From assembly GCA_937862815.1 (NCBI GenBank), contig CALMED010000036.1, positions 85,090-149,089 of the forward strand: DNA of 64,000 bases, read 5' to 3'. This document shows positions 8,861 through 16,773 of the stretch, one piece after another. The notes beneath the pieces are model-generated. The model did no database searches, was not told where the DNA came from, and saw only the letters and a program-made list of their open reading frames with translations. The stretch comes from an uncultured Chitinophagaceae bacterium (GTDB lineage Bacteria; Bacteroidota; Bacteroidia; Chitinophagales; Chitinophagaceae). Positions within the stretch are counted from its first letter, which is position 1, and the number at the start of each line of letters is the position of its first letter. A program made the translations under genes and the position numbers.

Positions 8861-10684
8861 ATGAAGCTCCGGTTCCTGGCTTTTTCTGTCACGCTGTTGC
8901 TGTCAACTGCAGTCCGTGCGCAATCACCCAAACATGAACTTCGCGCCGCCTGGTTCACCACTTTTCTCAACCTCGACTGGCCCAGCACATCCGGGCGTAC
9001 CGTGCAACAGGTGCAGGATTCGGTCATCCGCATCCTCGACCTGTACCGGCAAACAGGCATCAATGCGGTTTACTTCCAGGTACGCAGCGAATGCGATGCC
9101 CTGTACCCCAGCAACCTCGAACCCTGGAGCGCTGCAGTAACAGGTACGCAGGGAGTGGCGCCGGCAGGCGGCTTCAACCCGCTGCAGTTTGTGATTGACG
9201 AATGCCGCAAACGCGGCATCGAAATACATGCCTGGTTCAATCCCTTCCGGGCGGTGAACAATTTCAACAACATCAACAATTACGCAGCAAGCCATATTGC
9301 CAAAACACGCCCCGACTGGTTGCTGGCACAGGGTACGTTGCGGATCCTGGACCCGGGCATTCCCGATGTGCGGGACTATGTGATACGTGTTGTGATGGAG
9401 GTGGTTCGCTCCTACGATGTGGACGGGGTGCATTTTGACGATTACTTCTACCCCTATCCGTCGGCCGGCGGTTCACCAACCCCCCCCCGTTTTAACGACG
9501 ATGCCACTTTCGCAGCCGATCCGCGGGGGTTCGCCGACCGGAACAACTGGCGGCGCGACAACATCAACCTGGTGATCCAGCGCACGAACGACAGCATACG
9601 CAGCGCCAAGCCGTGGGTGAAATTCGGAATTTCTCCTTTTGGTATCTGGCGCAACCAGGGTTCCGACCCGGCCGGCTCTGCCACCAACGGACTCCAGAGC
9701 TTCAGCGATGTGTTTGCCGATTCGCGGAAATGGATCCAGGAAGAATGGGTGGATTACCTCACACCTCAACTGTACTGGAGCATCGGCTTTTCTGTGGCCA
9801 ACTACAGCGTACTCGTGCCCTGGTGGAACCAGTATGGAACCACCCGGCATCTCTACGCCGGCCAGGCCGCCTACAAAGTGGGTGCCGACGCGGATGCCAA
9901 CTGGAACAACCCCTCGCAGATCAACAACCAGGTGCGCCTCAACCGGCAAAACAACCGTTTCCGGGGGAGTACATTTTTCCGCACCCGCAACCTTGCGCTC
10001 AACCCGCTGCAGTTCCGTGATTCACTGGTACAGCACGTATACACGCGGCCAGCCCTGTTGCCCACCATGCCCTGGCGGGATGCCCACCCCCCGCAACCGG
10101 TAAGCAATCTTACAGCGCAGGTTACAGCCGGCAGCGTTACCCTGAACTGGACAGCGCCACCTGCGGCAACCGACGAACTCGACCGGGTTAGGCAATATGC
10201 AGTGTACAGGTCTGTCAGCCCTTCAGTTGACCTGTCGGATGCCCGAAACTTATTAGCCATCACACCCAATGCCGGCCAAACCAGCTTTACTGATCAACCG
10301 GAAACAACGGGTACCTACTTCTACACCGTGACCAGCCTCGACCGTTTTCACAACGAAAGTGAGGCAGGCAATACGGTCGAAGTCAACCTGCTTACCACCT
10401 CGTTGGTATCGCCGGATCTGCAGGCCCTGAACCTGCAGGTATTCCCCAACCCGGCACCGCTGCGGGGGACTGTAACACTCCTTTTTGAGCTGCAGCAAGC
10501 ACAGCAGGTGGAGCTGCTGTTGCTGGATGTGGCTGGCAGACAGCTTCGTACGATCCGGCAGCGCCTGTTCTACCCCGGTAAGCAAACCATCCAGGTGCCC
10601 ACCACTGACCTCCCCGGGGGCCTGTACTACCTTGTATTGCGAAGCAGCCGGTTCAGCCACACAACTACCCTCGTTCTGCAATAA
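8861..10684 (+). CDS. GHL10-family glycosylhydrolase-like protein, type IX-secreted
   Basis: 607 residues. Order: signal peptide (to about residue 21, ending VRAQ); a DUF187/GHL10 glycosyl-hydrolase-like barrel (about 25-380) with the typical RAAWFTTFLNLDWPS start, the HAWFNPFRA segment and the DYFYPYP segment; a fibronectin type III domain (about 415-505); and a type IX C-terminal sorting domain (about 525-607, starting LQVFPNPAP and containing PGGLYYLVL). It should be exported to the periplasm and then across the outer membrane. The family is thought to act on glycans such as peptidoglycan or polysaccharide; the substrate here is unknown. Confidence 0.9.
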   Translation: MKLRFLAFSVTLLLSTAVRAQSPKHELRAAWFTTFLNLDWPSTSGRTVQQVQDSVIRILDLYRQTGINAVYFQVRSECDALYPSNLEPWSAAVTGTQGVAPAGGFNPLQFVIDECRKRGIEIHAWFNPFRAVNNFNNINNYAASHIAKTRPDWLLAQGTLRILDPGIPDVRDYVIRVVMEVVRSYDVDGVHFDDYFYPYPSAGGSPTPPRFNDDATFAADPRGFADRNNWRRDNINLVIQRTNDSIRSAKPWVKFGISPFGIWRNQGSDPAGSATNGLQSFSDVFADSRKWIQEEWVDYLTPQLYWSIGFSVANYSVLVPWWNQYGTTRHLYAGQAAYKVGADADANWNNPSQINNQVRLNRQNNRFRGSTFFRTRNLALNPLQFRDSLVQHVYTRPALLPTMPWRDAHPPQPVSNLTAQVTAGSVTLNWTAPPAATDELDRVRQYAVYRSVSPSVDLSDARNLLAITPNAGQTSFTDQPETTGTYFYTVTSLDRFHNESEAGNTVEVNLLTTSLVSPDLQALNLQVFPNPAPLRGTVTLLFELQQAQQVELLLLDVAGRQLRTIRQRLFYPGKQTIQVPTTDLPGGLYYLVLRSSRFSHTTTLVLQ

Positions 10685-10786
10685 GCAGATTATAACCCTG
10701 GCGGTACAAGGCCCTGTTTATACAGAAGAATGCTGTGCAGAAATCCGCCACGGCCTTTTTCCTGCTAACTTCGCAGAAAAATATTC

Positions 10787-11278
10787 ATGGCAGAAGATCT
10801 CTTAATCGGCAAGGGCACCAGGGCTGAGCAATATGAGCAGTTGTTGCCGCAAATACGCGGCTTGCTCACCGGGGAACCCGACCGCACCGCCAACCTGGGC
10901 AACATCGCAGCGGCGCTCAAGGAACAGTTTGGCTGGCTCTGGATTGGATTTTATGAGATAAAACCCACTGTTGCCGGTAACGACCGCGAGCTGGTGCTGG
11001 GCCCTTTCCAGGGACCGGTAGCCTGCACCCGAATCCGCAAAGGCAAGGGTGTTTGTGGAACAGCCTGGGCGGAAGCACGCACCCTGGTGGTGCCCGATGT
11101 GGAGCAGTTTGCCGGGCACATCGCCTGCAGCAGTAAAAGCCGTTCGGAAATTGTGGTTCCTCTCATCCGCAACGGGGAGGTGGTAGCCGTGCTCGATGCC
11201 GACAGTGAGGACCTCAATGCTTTTGACGCAACTGACGACCACTACCTGCAAACGATCCTTGATCTCATAGAATGGTAA
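10787..11278 (+). CDS. msrC: Free methionine-(R)-sulfoxide reductase, GAF fold
   Basis: 163 residues, a single GAF domain. The three cysteines of the fRMsr family are all present: Cys80 (VACTRIRKGKG), Cys90 (GVCGTA) and Cys114 (GHIACSSKSRSEIVVPL), corresponding to Cys84, 94 and 118 of E. coli YebR. The enzyme reduces free Met-R-sulfoxide in the cytoplasm and is recycled by thioredoxin. It is followed after three bases by the oxidoreductase at 11282, so the two are co-transcribed. A -7-like TAACTTCG sits about 25 bases before the start. Confidence 0.9.
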   Translation: MAEDLLIGKGTRAEQYEQLLPQIRGLLTGEPDRTANLGNIAAALKEQFGWLWIGFYEIKPTVAGNDRELVLGPFQGPVACTRIRKGKGVCGTAWAEARTLVVPDVEQFAGHIACSSKSRSEIVVPLIRNGEVVAVLDADSEDLNAFDATDDHYLQTILDLIEW

Positions 11279-11281
11279 GCT

Positions 11282-12367
11282 ATGGCAAAAGATAAAATAC
11301 TGCTTTACGGTGCCAACGGCTATACCGGCCGGCTGATTGCAGATTACGCAGACGGCTACAAGCTGCCACTCATCCTGGCGGGACGGAACGCAGCCGCTCT
11401 ACGGGAAATGGCGGCAAAACACCAACTCACCTCCGTTGTTTGCAGCCTGGATGACCGTGCACAATTAGAAAAAATCCTGCAGGATGTATGCCTCGTGATC
11501 CACGCTGCCGGGCCATTTGCCCATACCGCCCGCCAGATGGTGGAAGCCTGTCTGGCAACCGGCACGCATTACATGGACATCAACGGCGACCTTACCGTTT
11601 TCGAATTCATTAAAAGCTATCATGCAGCCGCTGTTCAGGCAAATATAATGCTCATACCCGGTGCGGGTTTTGATGTGGTGCCCACCGATTGCACGGCCCT
11701 CTACCTGCAGCAACAACTGACCGATGCCAATCAGCTGGAGCTGGCCTTCATCACACAGGGTGGAGGGATCAGTCATGGTACAGCCACCACCATGGCTTCG
11801 AAATTAGGCGAGGGAGGTGCCGAACGAAGGAAGGGGGTCATCGTGAAACGTCCCCTGGGGGAAAAACACATCTGGCTCACGGTGAGTGGTAAAAAAAGGT
11901 TGGCGGTTTCTATCCCGTGGGGCGATGTGGCCACCGCCCATACCACTACCGGTATTCCCGACATTACGACCTATACCGGTGTAACGCCGGGCATGCGCAG
12001 AATGCTGAAGTGGCAGAAGCTCTTCAACGGCCTGTTGCGCAGCGGATGGATGCGACGGCTGATCCAGCACCGCATTGACAGCTCGCCCCCGGGCCCGACG
12101 GCCGACCAGCGTGCCCGGGCCCGCACCTATGTATGGGGCCGTGTCCGCAACGCCGCCGGGCAGGAAGCGTCCGCCGACCTGTTCTGTGCCGACGGTTATA
12201 CCTTTACCGCACACAGCTGCCTGTTACTGGCACAGAAAATTGCTTCCGGCAACTGGAAACCCGGTTACCAAACACCCGCCGGTTGTTATGGTGCCGGGTT
12301 GGTGTGGGAAGTACCAGGAACCGTCACGGCAATGGCCGATTGGCAAATTATGAATACCGCCGTCTAA
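11282..12367 (+). CDS. Saccharopine dehydrogenase-like NADP-binding oxidoreductase
   Basis: 361 residues with an N-terminal Rossmann fold, LLYGANGYTGRLIA at about 8-21, as in saccharopine-dehydrogenase-like and trans-acting enoyl reductase families. The central GAGFDVVPTDC segment is typical of this enoyl-reductase-like group. The substrate is unknown. It is co-transcribed behind the methionine sulfoxide reductase with a three-base gap. Confidence 0.85.
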   Translation: MAKDKILLYGANGYTGRLIADYADGYKLPLILAGRNAAALREMAAKHQLTSVVCSLDDRAQLEKILQDVCLVIHAAGPFAHTARQMVEACLATGTHYMDINGDLTVFEFIKSYHAAAVQANIMLIPGAGFDVVPTDCTALYLQQQLTDANQLELAFITQGGGISHGTATTMASKLGEGGAERRKGVIVKRPLGEKHIWLTVSGKKRLAVSIPWGDVATAHTTTGIPDITTYTGVTPGMRRMLKWQKLFNGLLRSGWMRRLIQHRIDSSPPGPTADQRARARTYVWGRVRNAAGQEASADLFCADGYTFTAHSCLLLAQKIASGNWKPGYQTPAGCYGAGLVWEVPGTVTAMADWQIMNTAV

Positions 12368-12412
12368 TCACTCACCACCAGATTGAGATCACCGAAAGGA
12401 AATCTTTTTTCA

Positions 12413-13057
12413 TTGAAGGATTATTACCAGATACTCGACCTTCCGCAATCGGCAACACCCCGTGAAATCAAGCAGGCATTCCGCCGGTTGGTGATGCAAT
12501 ATCATCCCGACAAACAGAACGGTGATGTATATGCGCAGGCGCGTTTCAACGAAATTAAAGAAGCGTACGAAGTACTTATTCACCCGCAACGAAAAGAAGA
12601 CTACCTGCAACAGCGCTGGCTCCTGCGGGCCCGGGGAGCTGAGACTACTGAAGGCCTGGTAACGGCCCCCCACCTGCTCAAAAAATGCCTTGAACTGAAC
12701 CAGGCGGCGCGGAACATGGATCTGCACCGGATGCATGCAGCAGGACTTACACGTAAAATCCGGAGCCTGCTCCGTGCAGAAGTGGTGGATGAACTCATCC
12801 AACAGCAGGAAACTGAGATACACCCTTCCATTGTAAAGGCCTTGCTGCCTGTATTATCGATGTTGCCATCGGCGGAGATGGAAAAAGCTGCCGAACCACT
12901 CCTCCGTCTCTCAGCCGGCAACCAGTTGCTGTTGCGGGAAATCAACAAGCTGTTGCAGGATAAGAAAGAGAGAGAGCGCTGGCAGCGGATGCAAGTGCCC
13001 TTTATAGTTGCTCTTACCTTTTTTCTTTGCTGGATGATGTATAAGATGAGCCACTAA
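12413..13057 (+). CDS. DnaJ-domain protein with C-terminal membrane anchor
   Basis: About 214 residues from a TTG at 12413, preceded by GAAAGGAAA; another TTG at 12383 is in frame and possible, and there is no in-frame ATG before the J-domain. The J-domain fills the first 65 residues, with the HPD motif in MQYHPDKQNG, so it should stimulate a DnaK ATPase. The middle is charged and helical. The C-terminus has one transmembrane segment (VPFIVALTFFLCWMMY) and a short tail. No Gly/Phe or zinc domain, so it is not DnaJ itself but a J-protein tethered to the inner membrane. Confidence 0.8.
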   Translation: MKDYYQILDLPQSATPREIKQAFRRLVMQYHPDKQNGDVYAQARFNEIKEAYEVLIHPQRKEDYLQQRWLLRARGAETTEGLVTAPHLLKKCLELNQAARNMDLHRMHAAGLTRKIRSLLRAEVVDELIQQQETEIHPSIVKALLPVLSMLPSAEMEKAAEPLLRLSAGNQLLLREINKLLQDKKERERWQRMQVPFIVALTFFLCWMMYKMSH

Positions 13058-13171
13058 AGCGTTTTACATTATTCACAAATGCAGCATCGTTAATTAAACG
13101 GATTTATTTCAAACTGGATGAGCGGTACAACCCGGCCGGTATCCTGCTGTTATAATTACAAACAAATTTAT

Positions 13172-13711
13172 ATGAAACGAATCCTGCATTCATTTGCCGC
13201 AGCCGCCTTCCTGGCCACGGCACTCATTTCCTGCGGTGGTGAAACCACAGCTCCCGAAACTGAACCCGAAACAACAACCGTAGCAGCTCCGGAATTGCCG
13301 GCAACTGTTGTTACGATTGCAACGGGTTCAGCCGATCACTCCACCCTCGTGGCAGCTGTAACTGCAGCCGGCCTGGTGGAAACACTGAGCGGCGAAGGTC
13401 CGTTTACGGTGTTTGCTCCCACCAATGCTGCATTCGAAGCATTGCCTGCGGGTACGGTTGAGAATCTCCTCAAACCGGAAAATAAAGGTGATCTGACGGC
13501 GGTATTGACCTACCACGTTGTTGCCGGGAAACTGAAAGCCGCTGACCTGCAGGACGGGCAAAAGCTGAAAACCGTAAACGGAGCAGAATTGACCGTAAGC
13601 ATCAAAGAAGGTGTTGTTAGCATTGACGGGGCTACCGTTACGGCTGCCGACCTGGAAGCCGGAAACGGTGTGGTGCATGTACTCAATGCAGTAGTGCTTC
13701 CCAAAAACTAA
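13172..13711 (+). CDS. Fasciclin-domain lipoprotein
   Basis: 179 residues from the ATG at 13172, which begins a lipoprotein signal (ATALISC, Cys21). A Thr/Glu/Pro-rich linker leads to one FAS1 domain (about 47-178) with both family boxes: FTVFAPTNAAFEALP and the H2 region ending NGVVHVLNAVVLP. FAS1 lipoproteins act in surface adhesion; the partner is unknown. Single gene with its own terminator. Confidence 0.9.
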   Translation: MKRILHSFAAAAFLATALISCGGETTAPETEPETTTVAAPELPATVVTIATGSADHSTLVAAVTAAGLVETLSGEGPFTVFAPTNAAFEALPAGTVENLLKPENKGDLTAVLTYHVVAGKLKAADLQDGQKLKTVNGAELTVSIKEGVVSIDGATVTAADLEAGNGVVHVLNAVVLPKN

Positions 13712-13732
13712 CAAATACTGCCAATTTTGACC

Positions 13733-13763
13733 GGGGGCTGTTCTCAAAGGGCAGCCCCTTTTT
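13733..13763 (+). terminator. Intrinsic terminator of the fasciclin gene
   Basis: Stem GGGGCTG/CAGCCCC with a loop of about 11 bases followed by TTTTT. The T-run merges into the TTTG upstream of the next promoter. Confidence 0.85.
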
Positions 13764-13779
13764 GTGGTGCAGACCCGCT

Positions 13780-13787
13780 TATCTTTG
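13780..13787 (+). promoter_or_regulatory. -7 promoter element (TATCTTTG) abutting the ABC-F start
   Basis: Exact TAnnTTTG with only four bases before the ATG at 13792. A TTTG lies at 13761-13764. The predicted transcript would begin at or next to the start codon. Confidence 0.65.
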
Positions 13788-13791
13788 CGCC

Positions 13792-15690
13792 ATGCACTAT
13801 GTTTCCGCCGAAAGGCTTACGAAAAGTTATGGTGTGGCTCCGTTGTTTTCCGGCATCTCCTTTCACCTGGAAGAGGGGGATAAAGTAGCCCTTATTGCCC
13901 GCAACGGGTCGGGGAAATCAACCCTGCTGAAGATACTGGCCGGCCGGGAAATACCTGATGAAGGCACCTGCTGGCGGCACAAAGATGTGGACATCGCCTT
14001 TTTTGAGCAGGAACCCGGCTTTGACGAATCAAAATCTATCCTTGACAATATCTTCCTGCACAAGCATCCGGTGCTCGACGCCATCAAGCAGTACGAAGCA
14101 ATCAGTGAACAAAACGATGCGGTGGCACTGAACGAAGCCATCATACGTATGGATGAACTCGGTGCTTGGGACTTTGACGCAAGAGTGAAGCAGATACTGG
14201 GCAAACTGAACATCCACCAGCTGCAGCAATCGGTGGGAACACTTTCCGGCGGACAACGTAAGCGGGTAGCCCTTGCCCGCACGCTGATTGACATCGGCTT
14301 TGAACACAAGCACGTACTGCTGATCATGGACGAGCCCACCAACCACCTCGACGTGGAAATGGTGGAATGGCTTGAATATTACCTTAATAAGGAAAAAATC
14401 ACCCTCCTGCTGGTTACACACGACCGGTATTTCCTGGATGCTGTATGCAATGAGATCTGGGAATTGGACCGGGGCAACCTGTATACGTACAAGGGCGACT
14501 ACGAGAATTACCTGGAAAAGAAAGCCGCCCGGGTGGAAAGCGAACTCGCTTCTGTAGACAAAGCCCGCAACCTTTACCGGAAGGAACTGGAATGGATGCG
14601 CAAACAACCCCGGGCACGTACCACCAAAAGCAAATCCCGCCAGGACCGGTTTTTCGATGTGCAGGCCCGGGCTCGTCAGCAAATGGAAGAACAGCAACTG
14701 CAACTTGCTGTGAAGATGAACCGGCTGGGAGGCAAAGTGGTGGAACTGAAAAAAGTGTACAAAAGCTTTGGCGAAAAAGTAATCCTGAAGGGCTTTGACT
14801 ACGCCTTTAAAAAGGGAGAACGTGTTGGCATTGTTGGGCGAAACGGCGCCGGGAAGTCTACGTTTATTGATATCATCCAGGGACTGGAACCGGCCGACAG
14901 TGGAAAAATCAATACGGGAGATACCATTGTCTTTGGAAATTACTCCCAGAAGGGATTGTTGCTGAAAGAAGACCTGCGGGTGATTGAGTTTGTAAAAAAT
15001 ATCGCCGAAAATTTTCCGCTGGCCGGAGGGGGATCCCTGAGTGCTGCACAGTTCCTGCAGCTCTTCCTCTTTGATCCCGATAAGCAATACACCTACATCT
15101 CTAAGCTGAGCGGGGGTGAAAAACGGCGCCTCCACCTGCTGAGTGTATTGTTCCGCAATCCCAATTTCCTGGTGCTGGATGAGCCTACTAACGATCTCGA
15201 CTTGCCGACGCTGGCCGTGCTGGAAAATTTCCTGAGCGAATACCCCGGCTGCCTCGTGATTGTGAGCCACGACAGGTATTTCATGGACCGCCTGGTGGAT
15301 CACCTGCTGGTGTTTGAAGGGAATGGGGTGATTCGCGACTTTCCGGGTAATTATACCCAACTGCGGCTGCAGGAAAAAGAGATGGAACAACCCAAAAAAC
15401 TGCCGCAGGAAGAAGCAGTTACTGCAGTAGGTGCCCCCGCCCAAAAAACCACGGTAACTGCTGCACCCGAAAAACGCAGAATGAGCTATAAAGAGAAGCG
15501 GGAGTTTGAACTGTTGCAGCAGGAAATTGAGGCGCTGACGGCTGAAAAGAAATCCATCACAGCGCAGCTGGCTAACAGCAACTTGCCGTTTGAAAACCTG
15601 CAGGTCTTGTCGCTCCGTATTACCGAGGTAACCCATGCGCTGGATGAAAAAGAGCTACGCTGGCTGGAGTTAAGCGAATGGGCCGAATAA
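13792..15690 (+). CDS. uup: ABC-F family ATPase, Uup-type
   Basis: 632 residues with two ATP-binding domains in one chain and no membrane segments. First Walker A ARNGSGKST (36-44), signature LSGGQRKR; second Walker A GRNGAGKST, signature LSGGEKRR; both Walker B regions end in DEPTN. The inter-domain linker and the C-terminal coiled-coil (after about 540, rich in Glu, Lys and Leu) match Uup, an ABC-F protein linked to ribosome function and to DNA-structure processing. The ATG at 13792 is chosen because the promoter element ends at 13787; the in-frame start at 13762 would lie upstream of transcription. It converges on the next gene. Confidence 0.9.
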   Translation: MHYVSAERLTKSYGVAPLFSGISFHLEEGDKVALIARNGSGKSTLLKILAGREIPDEGTCWRHKDVDIAFFEQEPGFDESKSILDNIFLHKHPVLDAIKQYEAISEQNDAVALNEAIIRMDELGAWDFDARVKQILGKLNIHQLQQSVGTLSGGQRKRVALARTLIDIGFEHKHVLLIMDEPTNHLDVEMVEWLEYYLNKEKITLLLVTHDRYFLDAVCNEIWELDRGNLYTYKGDYENYLEKKAARVESELASVDKARNLYRKELEWMRKQPRARTTKSKSRQDRFFDVQARARQQMEEQQLQLAVKMNRLGGKVVELKKVYKSFGEKVILKGFDYAFKKGERVGIVGRNGAGKSTFIDIIQGLEPADSGKINTGDTIVFGNYSQKGLLLKEDLRVIEFVKNIAENFPLAGGGSLSAAQFLQLFLFDPDKQYTYISKLSGGEKRRLHLLSVLFRNPNFLVLDEPTNDLDLPTLAVLENFLSEYPGCLVIVSHDRYFMDRLVDHLLVFEGNGVIRDFPGNYTQLRLQEKEMEQPKKLPQEEAVTAVGAPAQKTTVTAAPEKRRMSYKEKREFELLQQEIEALTAEKKSITAQLANSNLPFENLQVLSLRITEVTHALDEKELRWLELSEWAE

Positions 15691-15691
15691 A

Positions 15692-16180
15692 CTATTTACC
15701 GGAAGGTCCGCCTTCAAGTTCCATTTCATTGACCGTTTCACACCCCTCGCCATAGCCGTTGATGGTCCCTTTCAGCAGATACCTTCCCGGTTTTTGCGCA
15801 TGCCGGAATACTTTGAGAGTACCCCTGCCCGGGCACCAATACAAGCCATACGGAAGGGGCTGTGCACTTTTCTCATAATCCTCGGTGATATAGATCTCCA
15901 GCTTATCCGGATAATACGTTCCTTTAATAACAACATCCCGTTTGTAACTGACCCCGTCCAGTTTGAAAACAGCCACGTTGGTGCCGCTGAGGCTGTTGTC
16001 GTCATTGATCCGGATTTTTATGCGTTGTGTGATGTAGATTTTCCCGTCCTTCGTGAGGGCGTAACCATCCTGCACCGAGTGACCCGACCAGTTGTACTGA
16101 AAGATTTCTATGGTGGTCTGTGCAAAAAGACCGCCGGGGAGAAGAAGAGAGAGCAGCAGTAGCACTTGCATTGATTTCAT
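15692..16180 (-). CDS. Hypothetical secreted protein
   Basis: 162 residues from the ATG at 16180, with a clear signal peptide (LLLLSLLLPGGLFAQ). A start at 16171 is also possible. The mature part is beta-rich and contains one CPGRGT segment and a late Cys, perhaps a disulfide pair. No family recognised. Its stop nearly touches the stop of uup (one base between), and it lies downstream of the thioesterase on the same strand. Confidence 0.6.
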   Translation of the reverse strand: MKSMQVLLLLSLLLPGGLFAQTTIEIFQYNWSGHSVQDGYALTKDGKIYITQRIKIRINDDNSLSGTNVAVFKLDGVSYKRDVVIKGTYYPDKLEIYITEDYEKSAQPLPYGLYWCPGRGTLKVFRHAQKPGRYLLKGTINGYGEGCETVNEMELEGGPSGK

Positions 16181-16264
16181 ATTCTGATTTTTTTTCAAGA
16201 ACGCAAAAATCCGGAAAGCTGCCATACCCGGCCAAGGGTATTTAAGCACAAGGATGCAGTTGGT

Positions 16265-16702
16265 TCAATCCGGAAGTTCAAAGTCATCCGAACGTGGTAT
16301 GGACTCCACTACAGCTGAAATCACCGGGGGTGGCACCACGAGTTTACGGGTAACCGGGTTCATCCAGGCGAGATCGGCTTCAATAATGGCAGAAAGTGTA
16401 CCATCCGACTTATGAATCTCATGGCGTACGCTCCAGCGGGAAGCATCAGCTCTGCAACGGATCAGAAGTAGATTCACCTCCACCTTTTCACCCGCCATGA
16501 GTTCCCGACGGAAAGTGCAGGATTCACGAAACAGGATGGGACTGACATTGTGCTCCAGCATAACGGGTATGCTCAGGCCGGCATCGAGGAGATAGCTCAT
16601 CCGGCAATGGGCGCCGAGTTCGTAGTATTTGGAATGCATAACATGCTGGTTGGCGTCCACATCCCCCCAGCGAAGTTCGAAGGACTTTACATATGTGCTC
16701 AT
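16265..16702 (-). CDS. Hotdog-fold acyl-CoA thioesterase (4HBT-like)
   Basis: 145 residues, the usual single-hotdog length. The N-terminal RWGDVDANQHVMHSKYYE matches the 4-hydroxybenzoyl-CoA thioesterase / YbgC-like catalytic loop with its Asp and the following helix. The FRESCTFRRELMAGEKVEV stretch is the long central-helix strand pair. Likely hydrolyses a cytoplasmic acyl-CoA; chain length unknown. Confidence 0.85.
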   Translation of the reverse strand: MSTYVKSFELRWGDVDANQHVMHSKYYELGAHCRMSYLLDAGLSIPVMLEHNVSPILFRESCTFRRELMAGEKVEVNLLLIRCRADASRWSVRHEIHKSDGTLSAIIEADLAWMNPVTRKLVVPPPVISAVVESIPRSDDFELPD

Positions 16703-16719
16703 CCTGCAATTTACCGAAA

Positions 16720-16752
16720 GTAAAAAATAAAACCCCGGGCATAGCCGGGGTT
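16720..16752 (-). terminator. Intrinsic terminator of the phosphorylase gene
   Basis: Stem AACCCCGG/CCGGGGTT with a six-base loop. Read on the minus strand it is followed by TTTTATTTTTTA. Confidence 0.85.
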
Positions 16753-16773
16753 AAAAGGGGTTTACCTACGAAC

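Noticed and set aside
14029..15636. 535-codon minus-strand frame antisense to the ABC-F gene
   Set aside because: Shadow of the ATPase, rich in Phe, His and Gln, no recognisable motif.
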